A stretch of 64,000 nt of DNA from Amborella trichopoda (GCF_000471905.2 NW_006495906.1:2257893-2321892), one strand, 5' to 3'; shown: positions 10,604 through 22,504, numbered from the stretch's first letter. Notes: generated by a model not told the origin, from the letters alone. Numbers and translations are program-made.

Positions 10604-11563
10604 CCTCCTCTCTGACCCATGCCACTCAGTCTTCCCTCATCTCTTCTCTCTCTCTAAGACAAAGGTTCGAAGAAGTGACTATTGGAGAGCAGCTATTGCT
10701 GGGTGGGTGAGAGCAGTGAAAAGAAGATTGGTGAAGGCACTATTGTTGTTTAGGTATGTGGATCCATCACCATTTCATTGTAGTAGTAAGGATGTATGGG
10801 AATTTATGCAAGTGAAATGAACAAGGAAAGTGTACGTGATGTGGAAAATTCATGTTATGTGTGTACATTGTGAGAGGATGGGGTCTTGTTCACTGAAACT
10901 TGGGGTTTTGTTCTATAATGGAAATGGATGCTAGGACTGAATGTATGATTCTTAGTTATGTGTGTACATTGTGAGACGAGGGTTGTTGTCATGTCCTTTA
11001 CCAGGGGATGAAGGTTACAGAATGTGTTATTGAAATATGTCATATGCTATTACGAAATTCAAGAAATATTTGTGTTCTTAAAAGAGGCTTTTGAGTAGTT
11101 AAATGGGGTCTAATTGACCTCAAATCAATGCTAATGGAAAGATGTATGAGTCTCGTAAAATGTTTGTTTGTCCCCACTATTGAAATTCTTTACAAAAATG
11201 AAGTTATGTTTCAAAATGAGAAGGTATATCACTGTTGACTGTTTTCCTGGATTTTTCACTAATATCACTGTGGTCACTGATTTTAACTAACCAAACAAGG
11301 TTCCTTTTCGGCCAAAACATAGCTATTTGAAAGATCTTTGAATGGGCTAAAATTTTCATGAAGAAACTATTTTGAAAGTCTTCTTTGATTGAAAGTTACA
11401 CTTCGTTCTATGAAGGTACATCACTGTGAGCAGTGTTGATATAAATTCAGAACTATTATCTTGTTTGCCACAATTCTTTGAAACACCAAATGGGGTCCAA
11501 ATGATTTCAAATTTTCCTTGTTAGAAATATATATGTCTTGTCTTAAACTTTAACTTTGAAACC

Positions 11564-11568
11564 GTCAC
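11564..11568. repeat. Target-site duplication GTCAC (left)
   Basis: GTCAC here and at 33,263-33,267 directly flank the Tat element. Removing the element and one GTCAC gives '..gaaaccgtcacaag..', which matches the uninterrupted LTR at about 41,010-41,024 ('gaaaccgtcacaag'). This empty-site comparison fixes both ends. Confidence 0.9.
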
Positions 11569-12117
11569 TGGTCAGGTGCCTCGATCTTGTCCTCCGGATC
11601 TAATTGATCTGATAGCAAGTATCTCGAGTTTCTTGTGAACCCAAGAATTGAGATCGCTCTCTCGGAACCATGCTCAAGAGGAAGGGCAGGTATACCAATC
11701 GATGAGAGACGAATTTAAGGTGGGTTCGGGACTTACTCGGTTTGGCTCACGTGCGTGCCCTCTTAGAACATGAAGAAAGCCTCTCAGCTGCTTTAGATGG
11801 TTGGGAATCGCCTCCCTCGACCTGCAATCCTCTTGATTTTTGCACCACACTTCTATGGTTAATTTGCAAGACAAGTGGGTCAAAGGAACCCACCTTTTTC
11901 TTAGGGCATTCTACGTTCATGTGAGAGAATGATGAATTAGAAAGTTTAAATAAGGATAGAAAAGAGAAGGGAACTTGATGAGGGGCGAGACTAGCATGAC
12001 AGCTGGAAAGGGACCGACTTAGAGTGGTAGCAAGACGGGCATGGTTCTCAGGATCAGCACAGTGGTAATATTACTCTAAACCAAGGCTGATATGGCGGTG
12101 CTAGGCTAAGTTTATCC

Positions 12118-12560
12118 TCAGTCAAGTGAGAAGAGAAAAGAATGAAGAGATGGCGGAGGGGGAAAAACCCAAATGACAATGGGCCTCGCTGTTGGCATCA
12201 CGTGAAGGCACCGCTTCCATTGTGAGCGGCGATGACTTCTGGTTAGGCTCACGGCCCCCCCCACGAGACTCACGGCATTAGATGGAGAATATGAGAGAAG
12301 CCTGCAGATGACAATAAGCATCACTGTTGGCAACGCGAGGAGGAAACACGTCCCTTGCGGATGGCGATAACTCCTGACGAGGAGCACGACAATGGGCACA
12401 AAGAGGCGCGGAAGGATCCTGCACATGGGGACGGTATTGCCGCAATGGACATCACCGCCTGCAACAGTCACACACCGAGGTGAAGCCCCTACGGACCGCA
12501 TTAGGCTGGGCGAACCACGTCCCTTGTTGAGACGTCGAGGATACGTCTGCAGATGGCGAT
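12118..12560 (-). repeat. GC-rich minisatellite in 3' LTR
   Basis: Irregular units around 'gcagatggcgatga' / 'cgatgggcatcgccgttggc', equivalent to 29,044-29,450 and to 6,890-7,250 on plus. An open minus frame spanning it is repeat-driven and shows no domain. Confidence 0.55.
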
Positions 12561-12955
12561 GAGCAGCGTCATCTGCAAGCCTTGCTGGGAGATAGAGAAT
12601 GAAACAAAGGGAGAAGGAAGCTCACGCATGGCGCTTCCATCGCCATGTGCAACCTATGAAGCTACAAGAGACGCACGCACGACACTGCCACACTACCGTG
12701 CATGGCCTCTGAGAGAGCCCAGATGGAGAAGAAGAAGAAGAAAGAGAGGAAGAGATAGAAGAAAAGAAAAAAAAGAAGAGAGAGAAGATTTACCCTGAGC
12801 TTAAGGGTACCGGTCCAAAATTTTTTCTTACCTTACTCTCTCTCCAAACGTGACACAACAATGAGAAGAAAGAGAAACTTTATTAAGTAAAAAGTCTCTC
12901 TTTGTGTATTCTGTATGTGTGTCTATTGCCTCTTACGTACAATGATGGTACATGG

Positions 12956-12964
12956 TATATATAG
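12956..12964 (-). promoter_or_regulatory. TATA box of 3' LTR
   Basis: Reads 'ctatatata' on the minus strand, in the same context ('..caaattctatat..') as the box of the 5' LTR at 31,988-31,996. Confidence 0.6.
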
Positions 12965-14230
12965 AATTTGCTCCAAACATGGGTGGATGATCAAAAGTAA
13001 CCCTAATTGTTGGAAATTAGGATTAAATTAAATTAAAATAAATTAGAAAAAATGGTGCAAAATGATAGATTTGCCCCTTTTTAACAATTTATGGATTTTC
13101 AAAATAGTCCCTGTGTTGCACTAGAACGTGCATGATTTTTCATGGATGATCAGGGGTGGTTCTGATGCCCAGTTGATCGAAAGATGATTGTTTTCTTATA
13201 GGGTTCGGGATGGCAATATTTTTTATACCAACTTCAAGCCATGATCGTGTTTTTAGCGCACGATCATGTGACTTGAAATTTGAATGGATCTTGAAACTTC
13301 AGATCAATAATGTGCTCATTCCTTGATGCTTTTCGGTGATGTCTTCGCTGGATCATACGAAGCGTGCTATTACGATCATGGGGAAACAAACGCAGCACGA
13401 TTCTATGCTCGAATGAAGATTATGCAACTTTGAAATTTTGGCTGGAATATAGAATTATGGCGACGATCATCGGCTTCGTGTGCAGAATCCAACCGTTCAT
13501 CTTGTACGACGTTTGGGTCAAAGATAGCCCGAGACCTTACGCACATGATGAAAGTGGTCTTGTGTTGATTGGGCTCGCGATCAGCGTGATTTGGCTGCTC
13601 GAGAGAGGCATGATGTTGTTGAATTTCTTGCACTTTCTTCACGGATCAACAACTTCTCTCTAGCTTTTCTTCATGCTCGGGCCTTGTCGCAGGGGTGCCA
13701 CATATCGAAACGCTCGTATTTACGAGACTAAAATGCTCACCAAATTTGAGTGCGATCTGACTTGGGACGGGTGAGATATGAGTGTCAAAAGTCACTGCCC
13801 ATGACTGTCCCTTCAATGGTGTGGAGTTACAGAGTGGCCGCACCGGAATAATGCGCGGCTCCTCTTGTTTTACTCTTTAACCTATAACTTCTTACTGGAG
13901 TGCCCGTTCAAGCTGAAATTTGACCCCTGTAGATTTTCAAGCATGCCTGATCCAATGGTAGTGGATTCACAATAATTTGAGATATAAAAAATGTAGCTCT
14001 AATTATAGGGTCTGTTTCAGGGTGTCAGAGGCCGATTCTGCAAGAACTGTTTCGCAGTATGCACTGCCTTAGGCATGTTGGAATGAGATGAAACATGGCA
14101 GGAGACTTTTGAGAGTTCTCATGAAGACCTTGACCAGTTCTGGGGCTGTTTTGAGACTATCGAAATTTCCACTGTTTGCTAGGCTTTTATTGAGCGGAGG
14201 CCCCATGATGATGAAAAATATCTTCGAACA

Positions 14231-15132
14231 GTATGCCTCACTGAATGTTGTACTTTGAGAGAATTGAGAAGTGAAATCATTCAAGAATTTTGGGGGATTC
14301 TGTTGAAGTCCTCATCCTCAAGGGACTATTTACGATTCTGAAGCGTGAAGCTTTTGTAGAGACCTCCTCAGACAGAATTAAGCCTATCTGAAGGCCAAAT
14401 GCTACGAACCTTTGGTTGGCAATGTTCGCTTCTACACCAGGTTTGCTTTTGATGTTCAGGGTATCTCTGTCATGACGAGGAATACCCTGAAATCTATGGC
14501 AGATTAGGCCCTGGCTTCATTAGTTTCTTGCCTTCGTGATGGTCTTTTAGCATTCCAGATGGATCTTTTGGTCATCGTCCCCACCCTCAAGGACTCTTGT
14601 TGTTGTTGATGTTGAAATGTGGGAGATCTTATGCGGCTCTCACTTCCTGATGAACCAATTTGTATTGTTGATGTTTGGGAGATCTTTTGCGGCTCTCACG
14701 CCCTAATGAGCCAATTTGTGTTGTCATTAGATGCTGACATTCGAGGATTTTAGGTACACCTCTTTAGCCAGGCATGTCACTGCTTGGAAATTGAGTGTCG
14801 GTTGAGGCGACGGTAGTGCGTTAACCTGTTTTGTCAGTCTAGGCATCCTTTTGTTGGTTTTCACTTTAACATGGGAGGTGGCACCGTAAGGACGGTTTTC
14901 ACCAACTATATTTAGTTTTGGGCTCTTTTACCCATGACCTCGCGGTCATGTCCATCTTTTTCATCCGTTTTTTCTCACGAAGCCCTTTTGTGGTTTTCAT
15001 CGTGCCTGGGTTTTGTTTTCACGAAACTCTTTTACTCGTGGTTTTGTGACCATGACTGTCAGTCATTTTTACTCATGGCGTTCCCTTGTACAGGTGTACA
15101 ACATGCCTAATTTTTATGTGATGAAGCGTTTA
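14231..15132 (-). other. Tat internal non-coding tail
   Basis: No coding signal was found. It contains a direct duplication of about 65 bp at 14,610-14,710 (twice 'gggagatctt.tgcggctctcac'). Its plus-strand relative is at 1,030-1,870. It separates the 36-bp array from the 3' LTR. Confidence 0.6.
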
Positions 15133-15225
15133 GGGTTGTGCCTTCGAGACCTGTGCGAAGCCTTTTAATGTCATGTGACCAGGACGTGCACTATAGTTTA
15201 AGGTCCTACAACTGGACCGCGATGG

Positions 15226-17155
15226 CGATGAATGGCAATCTATAGAGGCCATGGAGTGAGTATGGTGGTAATTACGACTCACTTTGAGATGATGGCACAA
15301 GGCTACCTATGAAGGATGGATGGTGGGTGAAGAGTGGTGACCCACTAGCTGACAGTGAGTATGGGTGGCAAGATGACTCGCCATTTTGTGAGCATGGGTG
15401 AGACTCACTGGGGAGTGATGAAATATGGTAATGATGAATGGACTCACTGGGGAGGTAATGAAGGTGGTTTGCACACACGAATAGGCCGGCCAGGGAAGAT
15501 GTGCGTGAAGGTGAACGTAAAGGACATGTGCGCATATATGGGGACGTATTTAAGGTCATGCCTCCTGGACCTAAGCGAAGCAGTTTAACATCATGTGGGC
15601 AGGACGTGTACTATGGTTTAAGGTCATATAGCTTGGACCGTGGTCATACAGTTCAAAGTCATGCAACTAGGACCATGAAGTTTAAGGTTGTGCAACTAGA
15701 CCTCTGCTATAGTTTAAGATCATATAGTTGGGACTATGGATTGTAACTTAAAGGTCATGCAACACGAATCAGGGCTGTGCAGTTTAAGGTCATGCAGCAT
15801 GGACCAAGGCTGTGCAGTTTAAGGTCATGTAGCATGGACCGAGGCTGTACAGTTTAAGGTCATGCAGCTTGGACCAGTAAGTAGGTCGCCATGAAGGTAA
15901 AGCTGCATGGGGGATAGGTCTGTGGATAACGATCTGACTCCGTGGGGATAAAGATAGTTAAGGCTAAAAACAAGCATAGAGGTTTAGATAAAGACGGTAG
16001 CCCTACGATTAGTGGTAGGCAGAAGAGATCTCACTGGGAATTAGGAGGGCTAGTGTGACTCCACGAGGATAATGAGTGATGGCATGCATGTGACTCTGCT
16101 GAGAATGACAAGCTAGAGCATAAATGAATCTCACTGAGGGTTGATGGGATAAGAATGTCCCTAACTCCCTGGGGATAGTGGGTCGCAATAAGATGTGACT
16201 CTCACTGGGATGTTGGTACGAAATAAACCCATTGGGCATTAAAGGGGTAGGCATGACCTTTGCATACATCTAACTCCACTGGGGGTGTAGATGAAATAAC
16301 TTTAATGAAGAGGTGGTCCATCTTTCGGTTAAAGTTATACATATGGGTCATTTATCACGATGTGCGTTATATTTTTAGGGTCTTGTAGCTTGGATCATAG
16401 AGTTTAAGGTCGTGCAACTAGACCTCTGCTACAATTTAAGGTGATGTAGTTTGGACCATTTCTCTAGGCCTTTTAACGTCATGCTGCTAGGACATGCACT
16501 ATGGTTTAAGGTCATACAGCTGGACCATGATTGTGCAGTTTAGAGTCACGCAATGAGGACTGTGTAGTTTAAGGTCATGTAACTAGACCTCTGCTGCAGT
16601 TTACAGTCATGTAGTATGGACCATGGTTGTGTGGTTTAAGGTCATGCAATGCAGACCGGAGCTGTGCGGTTTAAGGTCATGCAGAATGGACCAGGAGCTG
16701 TGCAGTTTAAGGTCATGCAGCATGCACCAAGGTTGTGTTGTTTAAGGTCATGCAACATGGACCATGGCTTGTACAGTTTAAGGTCATGCAACACGGACCA
16801 TGGCTTGTGCAGTTTAAGGTCATGCAGGGCGGACCAGTAGCTGTGCAGTTTAAGGTCATACAGTGCGGACCATGTATTGTGCAGTTTAGGGTCATGTAGC
16901 ACGGACCATGGCTTGTGCAGTCATGCAGCATAGACCATTGCTACACGTTAAAGGTCATGCAGCACGGACCAAGGTTGTGTAGTTTAAGGTCATGTAGCAT
17001 GGACCATGGCTTGTGCAGTTTATGGTCATGCAGCACAGACCATGGCTTGTGCGGTTTAATGTCATACAGCACAGACCATGGCTTGTGCAGTTTAAGGTCA
17101 TACAGCACGAACCATCGCTTGTGCAGTTTAAGGTCATGCGGCACAGACCATGTTG
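15226..17155 (+). repeat. 36-bp tandem array (copy 1) with interspersed spacer
   Basis: Core unit 'ggtcatgcagcacggaccat' plus 'ggcttgtgcagtttaa', 36 bp. The regular part is 16,370-17,155; a diverged part is at 15,540-15,880. Non-array spacers at 15,226-15,500 and 15,890-16,330 repeatedly carry a 'gactcactgggga'-type motif. Because 36 is divisible by three, frames stay open on both strands and give periodic peptides, which I do not regard as genes. The array ends about 0.5 kb before the TATA box at 17,671. Copy 2 has the same arrangement (53.8-55.7 kb). Confidence 0.85.
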
Positions 17156-17269
17156 GGGTGAGGGAATGTGACTCCATTGGGAACAGAGCCATCACTGGAG
17201 ACTGGACTCCCTAGGAGTGAGACCATGGTGTAGGAAATGAACTTCCTGAGGAGGAGGACATTGGTTCAG

Positions 17270-17570
17270 ATGGGAGTGTCACGGCATGAGCATCGCACTA
17301 AGTGTTGAATGGAACGCGCGGCTTTAAGCCTATTGTGAAGCGCACGACGTTTCCTTCTGATAAGACGTGTGGCACTGGCTTCTCGGTGAGGCACGCGACG
17401 ATAACACCTTAGATGAAACACGTGGCGATAACCTCTGGGTGAAGCAAGTGACAATGGCTCCTTGACGAAGCGTGCAGTGATAACCTTGATGAGGCATGCG
17501 GTGATAGCCCCCTAACAAAGTGCACAGCGATCGCCTTCGTGTGAAGCACGCGGCGATGACCCTTCCGGGT
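17270..17570 (+). repeat. GC-rich minisatellite upstream of antisense promoter
   Basis: About ten degenerate units of roughly 30 bp with the pattern 'gatgaggcacgcggcgataac'. Matches 55,850-56,020 in copy 2. It lies between the 36-bp array and the TATA box. Confidence 0.6.
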
Positions 17571-17670
17571 CTTGGGCTTGACCCACTCTGACCTGGTCTT
17601 ATTGCCATCAGGAACTGAGGATTAGAGCTTCATTTCATCTTTGTCGAGGGCAAATTGTCGAACTGCTGAG

Positions 17671-17682
17671 TATAAAAGGGGG
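17671..17682 (+). promoter_or_regulatory. Internal promoter of antisense ORF
   Basis: A strong 'tataaaaggggg' box on the plus strand, opposite to gag. The block around it ('gctgagtataaaaggggg', then 'accccatt.tact', then 'gtaaaacag') is conserved at 56,126-56,180 in copy 2. It is about 1.05 kb upstream of the antisense ORF start, so a transcript from here would carry a long leader and read toward gag-pol. Promoter activity is inferred. Confidence 0.65.
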
Positions 17683-18721
17683 AAAACCCCATTTTACTGT
17701 TTTACCGAATGGTAAAACAGCTGAAGAGACTTTTGGCAAAAACATTTACCGTGAGAACTTCCTTGCCAAAATTTGCAGAAGTCTTTAAGAGCTTTTTGAC
17801 GAGCTTCAATAGGTTGCGAAGATTCGTATCGTGATTGCAGACATTTTCGGAGAGTGCCGAGGTCCTCTGAGGGGGAAATAGGGCTTCTCAGAGCCTTAGT
17901 GGGTTTTGCAGAGATGCTCTATCGGAGCTTGAGTGTTTCTCTAGTGGTTGCACAGCTGCTGGTGGGGTTGCAGAAGGTTTAGGGGGCTCTGTCGGTCCTC
18001 TGCTTGTTGGAGGAGAAGAAGGAGGAGGAGTGGGTCTCACCAGAAACCAAGTGGAATTCTAATGGGTTTGTGGCGAATTGTTGAAGTGGGAAAACCAGGG
18101 AGGAGGGAAACCCACAAGGTCAGGGAAGCCGTCTTTTTTTGAGGATTCCGGTGGTTTTTCGTAATTATGATAACAAGTGGAATGGTTTCCCGGCGAGCAG
18201 GGGTGAGCTCCTGACGAGAAGGGGAATGCTGGTGGGAACCCCAAGGGTTGCGGGGCCGTAACGGTCGAAAAGATGAAGGGTTGAAGGATGACGAACGGTC
18301 ACCCTCTGCACACGTGGTGACAGGCCATGTCCCAATTATCAAGCGACGTGCCCAGATTTGTGGGGCACACGTGTGGCACGTGTTGACAATTGGAATACAA
18401 GCATTAATACACCTTAGTCATGGGACGACGATAGTCCTTCGTAGGTTGTGAGACGGCGATAGCTTGCCCTCGGTGCTCGGCGATATCTTCTCAGCAGGCA
18501 GACGACGATAGTCGTGCCCTTAATTGCAAGATGACAATAGCTTGCCCTTCGCACGCGACGATACCATCTCAGTGGGCAGAAGGCGATAGTCTTGCCCTTG
18601 GCTACGAGATGACGATAGCTTGCCAGCATTACACCATAAGTGCCCAGCCAGCGACATGCTTTTGTGAGCGCAGCCTCTTCCCAGCCTCCAAGCGTCCTTT
18701 GCCAATGAAGCTTCTGATCTA
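17683..18721 (+). other. Leader of antisense ORF, with minisatellite
   Basis: About 1 kb conserved with 56,141-57,190. Shared blocks include 'ctgagggggaaa.agggcttct' and 'gagaagaaggagga'. A minisatellite at 18,410-18,630 repeats units such as 'gacgacgatagtc..tgccctt'. Short open frames on both strands show no domain. A small spliced or upstream ORF cannot be excluded. Confidence 0.5.
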
Positions 18722-21700
18722 ATGGCCAAGTCTTCGGGTGCCATTCCAGATGTGAATAATCTCCTGCGAGAAGGGGAGCATGGTACTGATGAATTCACTG
18801 GTGAAAGCTTGGTGAGAGGCGAGCAAATCTGGCTCACTAAAAGCTTGTGTGAACCTAGGGGGCCCTTGAGTGTCACCTTTGTCAGTGACCCTATCTAGCT
18901 AGTGATGAGGGAAGACATTGATGACAATGTGAGTGTAGAGAAAGGGGTAGGCCTCTTGCATTGCCTACACCGAAACATAACCTCTAATGCGAACTTGCCG
19001 ACTCTAGGCAAGCGGATGGTAGAAACCCCAGGCATCAAGTGGTCTTCTGCCGGCCTGCAGGTACAAGGAGAGAACCAGTACCTAAAGGGGTACTCCTAAT
19101 GGAGCATGCAAGTGCTGAGGCATTTCAGGAATATTTTGAGGTAGGCTTGCCTGTCAGCTGCCCTCCAGTGCTTGGTGGGCTACTACGACCGTTGCACAAA
19201 CACGGTCAAAGTGTTGTTGGAGACTTGGAGTCATGTTATCAACACATGGCTGCTTGGTCATGGGGAGGCAGGGATATCACTGATGGACCTGCACTTCATT
19301 GGTAGACTGCCACTCATTGGAGCTATGTATGACGAGTTTATTCCCCTGAACTCAGTCAGTTTTTAAGGGGAAAAGGTAGGCAAGAAAGCCCCACCGACTG
19401 GTCTTCAGGAATTGTTCGTGATCTACCAACAACTCTATGACGAGCCCAAAAGTGGGCGAGTCATCTTCACCAAATGGGTGACATTCTTCTACGGCTACTA
19501 TACAGATGAAGCGGTCCGTCTCTAGGAAAAGGGGAGAAGGAAACCCCACCAGTTTTCGAGCTACGGAAGGAAAGTGAGCACATCTAACTGGCGACTTACT
19601 TGGTGCTCTTCTTATGTAAATTTTCCTTGACATCATACGTCCTGGCACTTTTTATGTGGCTTGCTATATGGCACAGGGAAAGGGGTATGCACTCGCATAG
19701 CTTGTTCTGTGCAGCATTTATCATGGCCTGGGAGCCATTTCCAGGGAAAGACAATATCAAGGGGCTGAAGGAGGGAATGGCATCGTAGATGGCGAGGCCT
19801 TCCCAGGAGATTTCAAGACTCCTTTCCCAGTCCATTATGTGTATGGCTATCTTGGAGCTTATTTTTCAGACGCATATCTCAGAACCAAAGAGTTGGAGGA
19901 CACTGTGTGCCCATTTTTGCAAAAGATTGTTGGGCAGAAGGTAATTTTCCATCCCCCAGGCAATGCGCGTAGCTTATTCGACATCGATTACCTCCACATG
20001 ACCTGAGTGGCATTCTAGGTTGGAGGCCTCATAAAGCACACGTATGTTGAGGAGCTGGGCCACCACCTAGATGGTGACTTCACCAGCCCAAAAGAATTGA
20101 TGCTTATTCTGAGTGTGAGAGGTGGAGTTCTTGCCTATCGCATTGTCTTGGCTCGAAGCTTGAGGGCTTCTTTCCTCATCGGTTTTCCCGGCAGCGTGGG
20201 ATAGATCAAGGCTATCCTTTCTAAGTATTCTTTAAGAAACAGCATAGCAGGACTGCTCACTAGAAGAAAGACCAAATGGAAACCCTCAGGGAGATTTGGC
20301 TCCGGAGGCACATTCGCACAGCCTGGGCCACATGCTTGGAGGCCACCAAGGTTAATAAGTATGTGCCACCCCATTTTGACAGGATGGTATAAGCAACCAA
20401 GGGCCACGAGCTATAGTGGAGGATCACAAACAAGGGGTACTGGGACTTGGAACACCCTTGGAACGAGGAGGGTTGTCATTGAAGCCAAGATACAAGGCAA
20501 CGGAAAATGTCTATGACCCCTCCCTTATGTTAAATCCTTGACTTGGGCTACCCTTGGAAAGAGGAGGGTGGTCATTGAAGCCAAGATACAAGGCAACGGA
20601 AAATGTCTATGACCCCTCCCTTATGTTAAATCCTTGACTTGGGCTTCCCTCATGACTGGCGCACAATCTGGTGGCCTCGCCAAACTGCCGTGGACGAGTC
20701 TGTGTCGTGGTTCCTCAATATTGACAACCTCTCTAACATCTTTAAATGGAAGGAAGACAGCAAAGTCCCAGGGCATGAATGGCATTCAATCCTGGATTTA
20801 AATGAGCAGATAGGGAGCGGCTCTCATGCCAAGTTAGCACCAGTTCTTCCAAGTTCGACATCTCGAAGGCTGCTGCCGCCCAAGCAGGAAAAAGGAAAGA
20901 AGAGGAAGCGTGTTGCCCTAGTGACTCCTCGTGAAGGTTACCAAGGCTTCCACGCGTAAAGGGCGTAAGGTTCTAGTGGTTCGTGAGTCAAAAGATGGCT
21001 CCTCACCCTCAGCTTCTTTGGAGGGTTTTGTGTCTCCCGCTATTTTTGCATCGCCCTCTACTCTTGAGGCGTCACCTTCTCCTTCTCCTGGCCCTTCAGA
21101 GGCTCATGTCGGTGCCTCAGAGCCTACTTCCCTGATTGAAATTACTTTGGATCACGAAGCAACATCTGCGGCTAAAGGGGAAGGCTCAGTCCCAATGATG
21201 ATAAACGAGGAATTTGAGGCTGGCCTTGATGAGGCGGCAGAAGTGATCAGGGTCTCTAAAGCTCCGAAGGCTATCGAGGCAAGGGAAACCCCAATAGAGC
21301 TTGTGGTCATAGAAGAGGATGGAGCCTCAGGGACTAAGTTGCGAGAACCCGAGCAATAGGAGATGGCTGCCTCGAGTGATGTATATATGGGGGATGCAGA
21401 AGCAGGACGCCCTGAGGGATCAGGCTTGGAGGGCCCAGAGGCAACACCCGTGACTGTAGAGGAGGGAGGCACCGTGGGAGAGCCTGTTGCTGAAGTGATC
21501 GCCGTGGAGGACAAGGGCGAAGAAGGAAAGGGAAAGGGTGTCAAACCTCCTTAGGTGGAGATGGTTTGCGAAGAGGGAACACAAGGAGAGATCGCTGCCC
21601 CAGGAGAGAAGGCTACTGTGGTGTAGCCTGAGACTAAGGCAGTGGCTCCAGGCGAGGACGTTAGCCTTGCCCTAACTGCGATTGCTAGGCATACAGAGGG

Positions 21701-22504
21701 TGAGGCTATGGTACTTAGGCATGAGATGGTTGAGCCCGATGTGGTCACGACAAGGGCTCAGAGCGAGAGAGTCGTAGTCGAGGTACCAGAGCAGCCTGAG
21801 GTTTCTCTTGAACCTGGGGAGCCTGAGGCCTTGGTTGCATCCTGGGATCCTCCTGCTATGATCGCTTCTGTTGTATTGCCCAAGCCTTCTTTTAATGGGC
21901 TCTCAGACGTCATTTTTGAGATGCATCGAATGGGCCTCCAGAAGCTGAAGGAGCTGTCTGTTGAAGAGCTTGGAACATTGATCCAACAGTTGAGGGGGAT
22001 CTCTTAAGGGAATTCTCCAAAAGTCCTTCCTTACTTTGATAGCATTGCCAATGAGCTGGAGGGATGGAGGATGAAGCCTTTGAAGGCAGAGAAGGTTGCA
22101 GCGCACCAAGAGGGCTCGCTGCTAGAATCATTGGAGACTTCCCTTGCATAAAACCGGGAGGTGGCACAGGTCCAAGTAGGAGAGATTGAGGCTACCATCT
22201 CCCAAAACTCCGCTCTTACCAAGAAGGCTATAACACACAATAAAAGGGTGCAGACAGGTGAAGATTGCCAAATGGGCACAAGAGCTTGCCAGGTTGGAGG
22301 AGGAGATGGCAGCTTGGAAGGCCAGAGATAAGGGATTGGGCTAGAAGGTACTAGACCTCGTGTACTCCCTGGGCAAGCAGCTAGCCCTAGTGGAGCACGA
22401 GGCTGGGCTGGTGGCCGAATTGATGGTGGTCATGGAGCGAGCTAAAGCCTTGGTTGATGAGTGCAAGGGAAGGGTCAATGAGATTATTGACCTCTTTTTA
22501 TGGC
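18722..22504 (+). pseudogene. Antisense ORF with plant-mobile-domain-like region and coiled-coil tail
   Basis: Broken plus-strand gene, opposite to gag. The start is set at the ATG at 18,722, which opens a frame interrupted once by TAG (18,896). N-terminal part (19,040-20,450, several frameshifts): motifs 'HGEAGISLMDL..LPL' at about 19,250-19,310 and 'FPVHYVYGYLGAYFSDAYL' at about 19,820. These resemble the plant mobile domain (PMD, 'aminotransferase-like'). Middle (20,931-22,007): one acidic, Pro/Ser/Glu-rich frame with TAG at 21,357, 21,552 and 21,624. C-terminus (about 22,260-22,500): Leu/Glu/Ala-rich, likely coiled coil ('ELARLEEEMAAW', 'GKQLALVEHEAGL'). Such extra antisense ORFs between pol and the 3' LTR are reported for some Tat-lineage elements; their function is unknown. 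A captured host PMD gene is the alternative, but the position fits an element ORF better. Confidence 0.65.
20455..20646 (+). repeat. 96-bp near-perfect tandem duplication
   Basis: Two adjacent 96-bp units, starting 'cccttggaa' at 20,455 and 20,551, with very few differences (a/c near the start, t/g shortly after, a/t at the end). The length is a multiple of three. The near-identity amid heavily decayed surroundings suggests a recent duplication or a local assembly artefact. Confidence 0.9.

Larger units (their letters stand above)
8913..11568 (+). mobile_element. Tekay/Del-type composite, left part
   Basis: A 5' LTR fragment, an internally deleted body that keeps only the integrase end, a polypurine tract, and the first 1.43 kb of an LTR. 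That LTR continues at 33,263 beyond the inserted Tat element. The same LTR then serves as 5' LTR of the gag-pol unit at 35.1-39.6 kb. The order LTR-(deleted internal)-LTR-internal-LTR is typical of recombination between copies. Confidence 0.75.
10139..11568 (+). repeat. Tekay LTR, first half (split LTR)
   Basis: Collinear with 39,618-41,020. Contains the 'gccggctgtg' minisatellite (about 10,195-10,480), a TATA-like box and AT-rich downstream sequence. It is interrupted right after 'gaaaccgtcac'. The remaining 1.84 kb lies at 33,263-35,099, so the intact LTR would be about 3.26 kb. Confidence 0.8.
11569..14230 (-). repeat. Tat 3' LTR
   Basis: 2,662 bp, starting TG (minus, at 14,230) and ending CA (at 11,569). 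Collinear with 28,492-33,262 once the nested insertion there is removed. It contains a TATA box, a purine-rich tract on plus (12,720-12,790), a minisatellite and a conserved 3' end. No strong polypurine tract is visible just upstream (14,231-14,260). Confidence 0.85.

Noticed and set aside
16642..17214. Periodic peptides on both strands (12-residue repeats)
   Set aside because: Produced by a 36-bp tandem repeat. In copy 2 the unit is 35 bp and the frame is lost, so there is no coding constraint.
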